The translations under genes were made by a program, and so were the position numbers. This document shows, piece by piece, positions 1-8,761 of a stretch of DNA of 64,000 bases. The notes under the pieces were generated by a model, which saw nothing but the letters and a program-made list of their open reading frames with translations, made no database searches and was not told where the DNA came from. The stretch lies in NCBI GenBank assembly GCA_022340565.1, contig JAJDNR010000026.1:18115-82114 (forward strand), in the 5' to 3' direction. Origin of the DNA: Desulfofustis sp. GTDB taxonomy: Bacteria; Desulfobacterota; Desulfobulbia; Desulfobulbales; Desulfocapsaceae. Positions within the stretch are counted from its first letter, which is position 1. Each line of letters starts with the position of its first letter.

Positions 1-2
1 AC

Positions 3-293
3 GACGGGGTCGCGATCAACGTGGATGGCGGTTTCGCTGCCGCGTATTACAACCGCGGTCACTCTCTGGTGCAGACCCCCCATCAGCTGTATGGCATTAT
101 CCTGCCGACCCCGGACGAAATCAAAGAGGCCGAACGGAGGTTCGACTCCGCCCCGCTCGATATCGAACTGATCGACGAATTTCTGCACCCCAAGAAGGTC
201 AGAGACAGCCTTGAGGGCGAAAAACTGAGAATCGAGCGCGACCGGCTGATGGAACAGATCACTGCGCTGCAATCCGAACTTATCGATTCGTGA
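3..293 (+). CDS. C-terminal fragment of a fructose-1,6-bisphosphatase class III-like protein (gene starts upstream of window)
   Basis: Frame stays open to the window start ([37 protein letters not shown]...[28 protein letters not shown]). The VDGGF...AYY segment and C-terminal VRD...L..QI..L pattern resemble the class III FBPase C-terminus. It sits next to a GlpX-like gene. Confidence 0.5.
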   Translation, partial: DGVAINVDGGFAAAYYNRGHSLVQTPHQLYGIILPTPDEIKEAERRFDSAPLDIELIDEFLHPKKVRDSLEGEKLRIERDRLMEQITALQSELIDS

Positions 294-326
294 AGTCCGA
301 GAAAACACCAGACCCGCAGGTACAGT

Positions 327-1274
327 ATGGATACCAACTACGGAATGGAAATCGTCAGGGCGACCGAAATTTCCGCACTGACCGCCGCCAGAGAACAGGG
401 ACTCGGCGACTACATCAATATCCTCAATCATGCCCGGGATGCCATCAGCAAGACCTTGAACCGTTTGCATATAGACGGCTATCTGATCAACGATCGTTTC
501 AAGGGCCGAGAGGACATCGTCTGCCTCCCGGAAAAACTCGGCAGAGGCGGTCCCACCATGGACCTGATGGCAGTCGCGCTGGAGGCCCACCACTCTGCGG
601 CCAACGGCGGCAACAATGCCACCTCCTATGCGGTGATCGCTCCTAAAGGTGTTATCCAGACCGTCCCCAACCTGGGTATGTACAAGATCGTCGTCGGTCC
701 GGCAGTCGGCAATGTCGTCGATATCAACCAGCCGCCCAGCACCAATGTCAAACGGGTGGCGCGGGCATTGGGAAAATATACCGAAAACGTCACCGTCTGT
801 ATCCTCAACCAGGCAAGGCACAAACAGTTGATCAAGGAGGTCCGGCAAAGCGGTGCGCGCATCAAGCTGATCGAGGAAGGTGAAATCAGCGGGTGCCTGT
901 CGGCAATAACCGGGGAAAAGGCAGATATCTACCTGGGGTACGGTTACGCACCCGAATCGACCCTGGTGGCCGCGGCGATCAACTGTCTCGGGGGTTATTT
1001 TGAGGGCAAGATCGTGTACGAGAACGACCGCGACAAGCGCCAGGCCAAAGCCCACAAAATCAACAATTTCGAGAAAATTTTCCGGGCCCACGACCTGGTC
1101 CGCTCCAAAGAAGTAGCCGTTGCCGCAACCGGCATCACCGATGGTGAGTTTCTTGAGGGTGTCAGATTCACGTCAAACGGTGCGGTAACCAGCTCCTTTG
1201 TCGCCCGAGGTGAAACGAAGACCTATCGAAAGCTCGAAACCAGACATTTTTTCGATTTCAAACCGGTATTTTAA
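327..1274 (+). CDS. GlpX-like (class II fructose-1,6-bisphosphatase family) protein, catalytic motifs degenerate
   Basis: Colinear with E. coli GlpX as remembered: MEIVRATE..AL, NRLHIDGYLI, YKIVVGPAVGNVVDIN, VARALGKYTENVTVCIL..ARH, YGYAPESTLVAAAI, VAATGITDGEFLEGVR, SSFVARGETKTYR. Confidence 0.8.
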   Translation: MDTNYGMEIVRATEISALTAAREQGLGDYINILNHARDAISKTLNRLHIDGYLINDRFKGREDIVCLPEKLGRGGPTMDLMAVALEAHHSAANGGNNATSYAVIAPKGVIQTVPNLGMYKIVVGPAVGNVVDINQPPSTNVKRVARALGKYTENVTVCILNQARHKQLIKEVRQSGARIKLIEEGEISGCLSAITGEKADIYLGYGYAPESTLVAAAINCLGGYFEGKIVYENDRDKRQAKAHKINNFEKIFRAHDLVRSKEVAVAATGITDGEFLEGVRFTSNGAVTSSFVARGETKTYRKLETRHFFDFKPVF

Positions 1275-1547
1275 ACATCGGTCTTCAGACTCATGAGGTG
1301 CTCGCCACCACAGCGGCCTGGCAACGAGCTACTCTGAGAGAGCCCAACGCCCATCACCGCTGCGGTGCTCAGTCCTGTCAAAGCAACGGTCACCTGCCAC
1401 ACCAGCTTGGCAGACCCAGGATCGACAGTATCGAAATTGGTAAGCCGTTGCGAACGCGATTTGCTATTGCGCGTTCTCGTATTATTGTCCCTCAAACAGA
1501 TCTTTACTGGTATTATCTCCGCACAACGCAAACAGCTGGACATCTCC

Positions 1548-2378
1548 ATGCACCGTTTTTTTTCATTCGCGATCACCTGTGTTGTCGTATATCTGAGCGT
1601 TTTTCCGGGACAATCCGTGGCCGGACCGGTGATCGAGCGTATCCGCACCAACCAGGAACTGGTTCTGGGCACCCCGGGGGACTTCCCGCCTTTCAGCGTT
1701 ATATCAGAGTTGGGCGACCTGATTGGCTTCGACGTTTCCCTCGCCCGGGAACTGGCGAAATCAATGGGTGTCAACCTCCGTATCGAGCGGCTTCCATTTT
1801 CAGAGCTGATTTCCACGCTCAAGAGCGGACAGGTCGACATGATCATGTCCGGTCTCAGCGTTACGCCGAAACGTAACATGGATATCGCGTTTGTCGGGCC
1901 GTATGGTAATTCCGGGCAGGCCTTCATCGGCCAGAAGGAGATCATAGAATCACTCGGCGAACCGAAGGATCTGAACCGGGCAGATCTGAAAATCGGCGCG
2001 CTTCAGGATACCACCGCTGAATTGACCCTCAAGGCGCTGATGCCGCAGGCTGAGCCCGTTCTGACGAAAAGCCTCGATGAGTTACTGATCAAACTGCTCA
2101 GAGGCGAGATCGACGGACTCATTTCCGACTATCCTTACTGCAAGGTGGCAGAATATCGGTACAAAAGCCAGGGGCTGCTGGTCTATGACAAGATCTTGAG
2201 TTTCGAACAGCTCGGCATCGGGGTCCTCCCGGACGATCCGCTTTTTGTAAACCTGCTGACCAACTACCTGAACCTGCTCGTCGGTTCAGGAGCACTCAAG
2301 GCCATGCAGGAATACTGGTTCAAAAGCAGCGACTGGATCGTGGCCTTGCCCGATCTCACCATTTTCAAGGATTTTTGA
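1548..2378 (+). CDS. Extracellular solute-binding protein family 3 (amino-acid ABC-type periplasmic binding protein)
   Basis: Signal peptide MHRFFSFAITCVVVYLSVFPGQSVAG, then LVLGTPGDFPPFSV...GFDVSLARELAKSMGVNLRIERLPFSELISTLKSGQVDMIMSGLSVTPKR. ATG at 1548 preferred over the ORF-track start at 1365. Confidence 0.85.
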   Translation: MHRFFSFAITCVVVYLSVFPGQSVAGPVIERIRTNQELVLGTPGDFPPFSVISELGDLIGFDVSLARELAKSMGVNLRIERLPFSELISTLKSGQVDMIMSGLSVTPKRNMDIAFVGPYGNSGQAFIGQKEIIESLGEPKDLNRADLKIGALQDTTAELTLKALMPQAEPVLTKSLDELLIKLLRGEIDGLISDYPYCKVAEYRYKSQGLLVYDKILSFEQLGIGVLPDDPLFVNLLTNYLNLLVGSGALKAMQEYWFKSSDWIVALPDLTIFKDF

Positions 2379-3769
2379 TGCAGCCGGGAGACAAATCCAA
2401 CAGCGCAGCTCGTTCGCTGTTTCCAATGTTCGAGGACACCTTCAGGCGCGCGATGTCTCCCATCGAGGAATTTCTGCATCGGGAATCGACCTCGGGGATC
2501 CTGCTGATGGTCTGTGTCACTGTTGCGTTGGTCACCGCAAACAGTCCGCTCTATCCGGCCTACGATGCATTTTTGCATGCTGAATTGACGATCTCCACCC
2601 CCGTTTTCTCCATATCCCACTCTATCCATCACTGGATCAACGACGGGTTGATGGCGCTGTTCTTTTTTGTGATCGGGCTCGAGGTCAAACGGGAAATTCT
2701 GATCGGAGAACTCTCCAATCTCCGCCAGGCTGTCCTGCCGATAGGGGCAGCGATCGGAGGAATGGTCGTTCCCGCCGGGTGCTTCCTTCTTTTCAATCCT
2801 GCAGGAGACACGGCCGCCGGCTGGGGCATACCGATGGCGACCGATATCGCCTTTGCAGTCGGTATCATCGCCCTGCTGGGTTCGCGGGTACCGAGACCGC
2901 TGGTCGCCATGCTGCTGGCGCTGGCGATTGTCGATGATATCGGTGCGGTCCTGGTCATCGCGCTGTTCTACACCGATGCCATCCACACCGGTCCCCTGCT
3001 GTTCTCGGCACTGTGTCTGATTCTGCTGACCGCTGCCAATCTTGTGGGGATCAGAAGGCCCCTGCCGTATGCCATTCTGGGCATCATACTCTGGCTCGCG
3101 ATGATGGAATCGGGCATCCACGCGACCCTAGCCGGAGTTCTCGCGGCCTTTGCCGTGCCGGCCCGCTCCTCCAGCGACGCCCAACAGTTCTCCGCGGCCA
3201 TCACCTCTCTGGCTGCAGATTTCAGAGCTCAGATCAATATCGTGTCAGGACCGGGCCGGCTGAACGTTCTCAGGAACAGTCAGAAACAGGCGATCCTGCA
3301 GTCAATCGAAGACAGCGTGCACCATATGGAGAGCCCGCTGCAGCGCATGGAACACGGGCTTCATAGCTGGGTATCGTTTCTGATTATCCCGGTTTTTGCT
3401 CTGGCCAACGCCGGCATACCGATCGATTTCGGCCGTCTTGACGAGATCGTGACCCATCCGGTTACCATCGGCGTCCTGGTCGGTCTGCTTGCCGGCAAAG
3501 TGATCGGTGTCGCGCTCAGTTCATGGCTGATTGTAGCTTTCGGACTCAGTGATCTGCCGGAAGGGGTTACGTTTATGCAGATCATCGGGATCGGTTTCCT
3601 CGCGGGCATCGGTTTTACGATGTCGATATTCATCGCATCGCTTGGCTTCGCAGCACATCCTGATTACCTGCTCAACGCCAAAATCGGCATCGTGTTCGCT
3701 TCGGTCGCAGCAGGCCTTGCCGGATATTCATGGCTGCGAGGGTCCACCCGTGAGTCCGCTGTCCAGTGA
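2378..3769 (+). CDS. nhaA: Na+/H+ antiporter NhaA
   Basis: NhaA motifs: GLEVKREILIGELSNLRQAVLPIGAAIGGMVVPA, GWGIPMATDIAFAVGI, AIVDDIGAVLVIALFYT, GIGFTMSIFIASL. ATG overlaps the upstream stop (TGATG). Confidence 0.95.
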   Translation: MQPGDKSNSAARSLFPMFEDTFRRAMSPIEEFLHRESTSGILLMVCVTVALVTANSPLYPAYDAFLHAELTISTPVFSISHSIHHWINDGLMALFFFVIGLEVKREILIGELSNLRQAVLPIGAAIGGMVVPAGCFLLFNPAGDTAAGWGIPMATDIAFAVGIIALLGSRVPRPLVAMLLALAIVDDIGAVLVIALFYTDAIHTGPLLFSALCLILLTAANLVGIRRPLPYAILGIILWLAMMESGIHATLAGVLAAFAVPARSSSDAQQFSAAITSLAADFRAQINIVSGPGRLNVLRNSQKQAILQSIEDSVHHMESPLQRMEHGLHSWVSFLIIPVFALANAGIPIDFGRLDEIVTHPVTIGVLVGLLAGKVIGVALSSWLIVAFGLSDLPEGVTFMQIIGIGFLAGIGFTMSIFIASLGFAAHPDYLLNAKIGIVFASVAAGLAGYSWLRGSTRESAVQ

Positions 3770-3836
3770 TCGGCGTCGATGCCCTCGCGGCAGGCAGTGA
3801 CCGCACACCGATGAGAGCATCTTCAGAAATATTTTT

Positions 3837-3970
3837 TTCTTTCCGTAAATCGCCGTATTTACGAATTCGACCATATTTTTTATAATAATTTCAAATAAAT
3901 ATATACTTCCATTTTTTATGCACAATTTACAGAGAACGTGTTACGTTCACTATTTATTCGCGTATTCCCC
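3837..3970. other. AT-rich intergenic island with 7-bp inverted repeat CGTAAAT-N6-ATTTACG (3844..3863)
   Basis: Read directly; AT-rich against a GC-rich background, upstream of the pentapeptide lipoprotein-dnaE pair. Confidence 0.5.
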
Positions 3971-4004
3971 CTCCGTTCAGCACATGCCCGAGGAGTAAAT
4001 TCTT

Positions 4005-4925
4005 ATGCACAGACTATTCTGCCGGTTGCTGTTCTGTTCCCTCTTGGGCCTGTCCGGATGCGGTCCTGCAACGATCAACCAAGCAGTGAAGGATGAGCAG
4101 AGCCCCCTTGATTCGAGGCAGATCTTCGACATCGTTTCCGGCAACTCGCTGATCATGCTGGCCCCAAATTTCTCCGGCACCGTATACTTCGACGAGAATG
4201 GATTGCTTTCGGCGGTAGACAACCAGGACCAGCGCGATATCGGCACGTGGGATGTCAACGATCAAGACCAGCTCTGCATGAAATTCAAGCTCTGGTACTA
4301 TGGGGATACGAAATGTTATCGTGTGTTCAATGATGAACAGGAGGAGAAGCTTTCTTTCTTCACAACCAACGGGGCTGCCTATTATACCGCCGTGAGCGTC
4401 GCCGGTGACCCGGCGTCTCTTGCCTCCCGCCTCGGCACCTCCTCCTCGCCCCGTTCGGTCCGCAAGCAGTACTCCGACTCCGACAGCAGCGGGCGGACCA
4501 GTCCGTCATCACAACAAGCTGCATCGGCAGACAGGAGCGAGATCACCGTATCGCCCTCGACAAGCGATGACACCGAAAAGACGGTAAAGCGCCTGGCCGG
4601 GGACTGTCCCGGGTGCAAACTTGCCGGCCTCGACCTGAGAGAGACGTCTCTGATCAAAGCCAACCTGCAGGATGCCGACCTGTCGGGAGCCGATCTCCGT
4701 TATGCGAATCTGCGCCGGGCGAATCTCAAGGGTGCCAATCTCGAAGGGGCCAACCTTACCCACGCGAACCTGCCGGGAGCAGATCTGACCGGGGCCAACT
4801 TAAGAAACTGCGACCTGACGGGCGCCAACCTGCTGCTCGCCAATTTTACCGATGCAGATACGGCCGGGGCCAATTTCACCAACGCCAATCTTGAAAGAAT
4901 CATAGGATTGAACAGACAACAATGA
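4005..4925 (+). CDS. Pentapeptide-repeat lipoprotein
   Basis: Lipobox-like LLGLSGC at the N-terminus; C-terminus A(D/N)LxxAxL repeats (ANLQDADLSGADLRYANLRRANLKGANLEGANL...). Confidence 0.85.
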   Translation: MHRLFCRLLFCSLLGLSGCGPATINQAVKDEQSPLDSRQIFDIVSGNSLIMLAPNFSGTVYFDENGLLSAVDNQDQRDIGTWDVNDQDQLCMKFKLWYYGDTKCYRVFNDEQEEKLSFFTTNGAAYYTAVSVAGDPASLASRLGTSSSPRSVRKQYSDSDSSGRTSPSSQQAASADRSEITVSPSTSDDTEKTVKRLAGDCPGCKLAGLDLRETSLIKANLQDADLSGADLRYANLRRANLKGANLEGANLTHANLPGADLTGANLRNCDLTGANLLLANFTDADTAGANFTNANLERIIGLNRQQ

Positions 4926-7900
4926 GCGCAGGATTCGTTCATCTCCATGTCCATACCCAGCACAGTCTCCTCGATGGGGCGATTCAGGTTCCCGAACTGC
5001 TGAAGAAATGCAGCGAGTATCAGATGGACGCGGTGGCCGTCACCGACCACGGTGCAATGTACGGGGCGCTGGAATTTTTTGTTAAGGCGAAAAAGGCCGG
5101 TATCAAACCGATCGTCGGCTGCGAGTTCTATATCGCCCAGGGGAGCAGAACCGACAAATCCACCGGAGATGCTGGTGTGGCTTATCATCTGATACTTCTG
5201 GCGATGAACTATCAGGGCTACCGCCATCTGATGAAGCTTTCCAGCATTGCCCAGTTCGAGGGCTTTTACTACAAGCCCCGCATCGACAAAGAGGTCCTCA
5301 GACAATACAGCGGTGACCTCATCGCCCTCAGTGCCTGCCTGCACGGCGAGGTGCCCTGGCTCATATCCCATGACCGCTTCGACGAAGCGCGGGAGGCTGC
5401 CCGGGAAATGCAGGCATTGTTCGGTGACCGTTACTACTTCGAACTCCAGGAAAACGGCATCGACGAGCAGCAGGTCGTCAACCGGGGCCTGCTGAAACTC
5501 AGCAAAGAGCTCGGCATCAAGGTCCTGGCCACCAATGATTGCCATTATCTGAACAAGGAAGAAGCCCACGCCCATGAGGTGCTTCTCTGTATCCAGACCG
5601 GCAAGACCATCAACGACCCAAAGCGATTCAAATTCTCTTCGGATGATTTCTTCTTCAAGTCGCCGGACGAGATGAAGCGGACCTTCCATTACTGCCCCGA
5701 GGCGATTTCCAACACCGTCGAGGTGGCCGAACGCTGCAATCTCGATATCGAGTTTGGACGCTACCATTTCCCCAACTTCCCGCTCCCCGAGGGTGATACC
5801 CTGGAATCGATGTTCTCCCGCGCCTGCCATGAGGGTCTCAAGCAGCGCTTCGCGGCGATGCGCAGAAAAGGACCGCTGACACCGGAAGTTGAGAAGCAGT
5901 ACCGTGAACGACTGGACATGGAGATCGGGGTTATCAACGAAATGGGGTTTTCCGGCTACTTCCTGATCGTCGCCGACTTCATCAACTGGGCCAAAGACCA
6001 CGACATCCCGGTCGGTCCCGGCAGAGGTTCCGGTGCCGGCAGCCTTGCCGCCTACTGCATGTCAATTACCGATATCGATCCAATCCCCTACGGACTGATC
6101 TTCGAACGGTTTCTCAATATCGAAAGAAAATCGATGCCGGACTTCGATATCGATTTCTGCATGGAACGCCGCGGTGAAGTTCTCGACTATGTCCGCAGCA
6201 AATACGGCGGCAGCGAACACGTCGCCCAGATTATCACCTACGGCTCGATGAAGGCCCGGGGCGTTATCAGAGATGTCGGACGGGCTCTTGACATCCCGTT
6301 CGGCGAGGTCGACAGGATCGCCAAGCTGGTTCCCGAGGAATTGGGGATGACTATCGATAAGGCAATCAACCAGGAGCCGAAATTGCTCGAAGCTGCAGAC
6401 CTGGATCCGCGCATCGACGAACTTCTGAGGGTTTCGCGCACGCTCGAAGGTCTCGCCCGGCACACCTCGACCCACGCCGCGGGCGTCGTCGTGTCACCGG
6501 AACCGATAACCGAGTACCTGCCGGTTTGCAGGGGCAAGGAAAACGAGACGATTACCCAGTACGATATGAAGCACACCGAGATGACCGGACTCATCAAGTT
6601 CGATTTCCTGGGGCTGAAAACCCTGACGGTCATCAAAAAGGCGCTCGGTCACATTAAAATCGACTGCGGCAAGGATCTCGACATGTCAGCCATCGACATG
6701 GCCGATCAGAAAACCTACAAACTTCTGTGCAGCGGCAACTCGCTCGGCATCTTTCAGCTGGAAAGCAGCGGCATGCGTGAACTGCTGATGAAAATGGCGC
6801 CGGAGCAATTCAGCGATCTGATCGCCCTCGTTGCGCTCTACCGTCCGGGGCCGCTCGAGTCAGGCATGGTGGACACCTTCGTCAGCACCAAGCACGGCCA
6901 TCAGGAAGCCCACTACGTCCTGCCGCAGCTCGAACCGATCCTGGAGGAAACATACGGGGTTATCGTATACCAGGAGCAGGTCATGAAAATTGCCAACGTG
7001 CTGGCAAACTACTCGCTCGGCGATGCCGATATCCTCAGACGGGCCATGGGTAAAAAGATTCCCGAGGTCATGGAGGCCGAGAAAGAGAAGTTCATGGCAG
7101 GCGCCAGGGAAAATCGCATCGATCAGGACAAGGCCGCATATATCTTTGACCTGATGGCAAAATTCGCCGGGTACGGGTTCAACAAATCCCACTCCGCGGC
7201 CTATGCGCTGATCGCCTACCAGACCGCCTATCTCAAAGCCCACTACCCCGCCCAGTTCATGGCCGCACTGCTGTCATGCGACATGAACAATACCGACAAG
7301 GTTGTTGCCTACATCAACGAATGCCGGGAGCATCACATCGAAGTACTGCCTCCCGACATCAACGAAAGCGTGCAGGATTTCAGCGTCCACGAGGACCGTA
7401 TCCGTTTCGGTCTGGCCGCGGTCAAGAATGTCGGTGAGGCGGCATTGGCAAGCATCATCCGGGAACGCGAAGAAAACGGCAAATTTACGTCACTGGTGGA
7501 TTTCTGCAACCGGGTCCATTCGGCCAGCGTCAACAATCGGGTAATCGAGAGTCTGATCAAGTCGGGATCGTTCGATTCCCTCGGCTGCAGACGATCACAG
7601 CTGCTCGCCGTTCTGCCGAAAGCCATGGACCAGGCAAAAGCCTATCACCGTGACCGGATGAGCGGACAGATGTCGCTGCTCTCGCTTGCCGGAGGCTCAC
7701 CCGCAACCGCTGTCGCGAATATCGCCCTGCCCGATATCGAGGAGTGGCCGCAACGGGAAAAACTTATTTACGAGAAGGAGACGGTGGGATTTTACATAAC
7801 CGGGCATCCCCTGGAATCGGCCATCGATGAGATCAGGACGATTACCGATTCCGACATTGCCGGTCTGAGCAATTTCAACGACGGGCAGCCGGTGAGAATC

Positions 7901-8437
7901 GGCGGACTCATCCGCAACCTTCGCCAACTCAAATCAAAGCGCGGCGAGCCAATGGCCTTCGTGACCGTCGAGGATATCCTGGAAACCGTCGAAGTACTGG
8001 TTTTCCCGGAAGCCTACGCAGGCTGTTACCAGCTCTTGAACACCCCCGACCCGATCATCGTCAAAGGCACCATTCAGAAGAGCGACCAGGGAATCAAGAT
8101 CGTCGCCGATGACATCGATCTGCTGCCCGAGGCCCGGCTTAAATACACCGTCGCTGTCCACGCCAAGCTCAGGGCGGACACTATCAGCAGGCTGCGGCTC
8201 GAAGAACTCAAGGAAATCCTGTTCAACAACCACGGAGCCTGCCCTTTCTCGATCACCCTGCATTTTGCCGGCGAGGGTGAGGTGGATGTGGAGATCAACA
8301 AGGATTTCAGCGTCAGGCCCTGCCGGGAAATGACCGTCAGCGTCACCGAGCTGTTCGGCTACAACCCGCTCTCATTCGTGAAAAAGACCCTCGAACCGGC
8401 ACCCCGCAAGCGAAGCTACAAGCAGCAGACGAATTGA
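4922..8437 (+). CDS. dnaE: DNA polymerase III subunit alpha
   Basis: PHP domain HLHVHTQHSLLDGAI; GPGRGSGAGSLAAYC; PDFDIDFCMERR; RHTSTHAAGVVVS; 1171 aa. ATGA overlap with the upstream gene. Confidence 0.97.
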   Translation: MSAGFVHLHVHTQHSLLDGAIQVPELLKKCSEYQMDAVAVTDHGAMYGALEFFVKAKKAGIKPIVGCEFYIAQGSRTDKSTGDAGVAYHLILLAMNYQGYRHLMKLSSIAQFEGFYYKPRIDKEVLRQYSGDLIALSACLHGEVPWLISHDRFDEAREAAREMQALFGDRYYFELQENGIDEQQVVNRGLLKLSKELGIKVLATNDCHYLNKEEAHAHEVLLCIQTGKTINDPKRFKFSSDDFFFKSPDEMKRTFHYCPEAISNTVEVAERCNLDIEFGRYHFPNFPLPEGDTLESMFSRACHEGLKQRFAAMRRKGPLTPEVEKQYRERLDMEIGVINEMGFSGYFLIVADFINWAKDHDIPVGPGRGSGAGSLAAYCMSITDIDPIPYGLIFERFLNIERKSMPDFDIDFCMERRGEVLDYVRSKYGGSEHVAQIITYGSMKARGVIRDVGRALDIPFGEVDRIAKLVPEELGMTIDKAINQEPKLLEAADLDPRIDELLRVSRTLEGLARHTSTHAAGVVVSPEPITEYLPVCRGKENETITQYDMKHTEMTGLIKFDFLGLKTLTVIKKALGHIKIDCGKDLDMSAIDMADQKTYKLLCSGNSLGIFQLESSGMRELLMKMAPEQFSDLIALVALYRPGPLESGMVDTFVSTKHGHQEAHYVLPQLEPILEETYGVIVYQEQVMKIANVLANYSLGDADILRRAMGKKIPEVMEAEKEKFMAGARENRIDQDKAAYIFDLMAKFAGYGFNKSHSAAYALIAYQTAYLKAHYPAQFMAALLSCDMNNTDKVVAYINECREHHIEVLPPDINESVQDFSVHEDRIRFGLAAVKNVGEAALASIIREREENGKFTSLVDFCNRVHSASVNNRVIESLIKSGSFDSLGCRRSQLLAVLPKAMDQAKAYHRDRMSGQMSLLSLAGGSPATAVANIALPDIEEWPQREKLIYEKETVGFYITGHPLESAIDEIRTITDSDIAGLSNFNDGQPVRIGGLIRNLRQLKSKRGEPMAFVTVEDILETVEVLVFPEAYAGCYQLLNTPDPIIVKGTIQKSDQGIKIVADDIDLLPEARLKYTVAVHAKLRADTISRLRLEELKEILFNNHGACPFSITLHFAGEGEVDVEINKDFSVRPCREMTVSVTELFGYNPLSFVKKTLEPAPRKRSYKQQTN

Positions 8438-8542
8438 GATTAAACTGTTGCTCAGAGGAGTTGAATGCGTTGCTCCATTTCTTGAAAAGCAGAAACCACT
8501 GACATAAGACAAGTTCGGGGAAGGAAGCGGACGCAGGTGGCA

Positions 8543-8708
8543 GCAGTGGCGCCGTGTTTCAGACTGCATCGCGGAGGCCAGCCGGGGCGGTGAACATGGT
8601 TTGCTACGGGCCGGAGGCGTAGGCAGCGAAGCTGCCGTATCCCGGAGCAATGTTCACCGTCACGGCGAACAGGCCGCAGAGCCGCAGGCTGAAATATGGC
8701 GCCACTGC
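8543..8708 (+). ncRNA. Putative structured RNA or palindromic element: 166-nt nested hairpin
   Basis: Outer arms 8543..8562 (GCAGTGGCGCCGTGTTTCAG) and 8689..8708 (CTGAAATATGGCGCCACTGC) pair over 20 nt with two G.U wobbles. Inner arms GGTGAACAT (8589..8597) and ATGTTCACC (8650..8658). Apical hairpin GGCAGC-GAA-GCTGCC (8622..8636). Confidence 0.5.
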
Positions 8709-8761
8709 GTATCCCGGATCTGTTTCTATCTTTAATCGATACTGATCGCGCCGGTGTCAGG

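Noticed and set aside
1271-1945. 224-aa minus-strand ORF covering the gap before the solute-binding protein gene
   Set aside because: Half is antisense to the solute-binding protein gene. The remainder has one hydrophobic stretch but no start codon context or domain I can support.
8543-8708. Retron or group II intron interpretation of the structured element
   Set aside because: No reverse transcriptase ORF nearby and no recognisable msr/msd or domain V motif.
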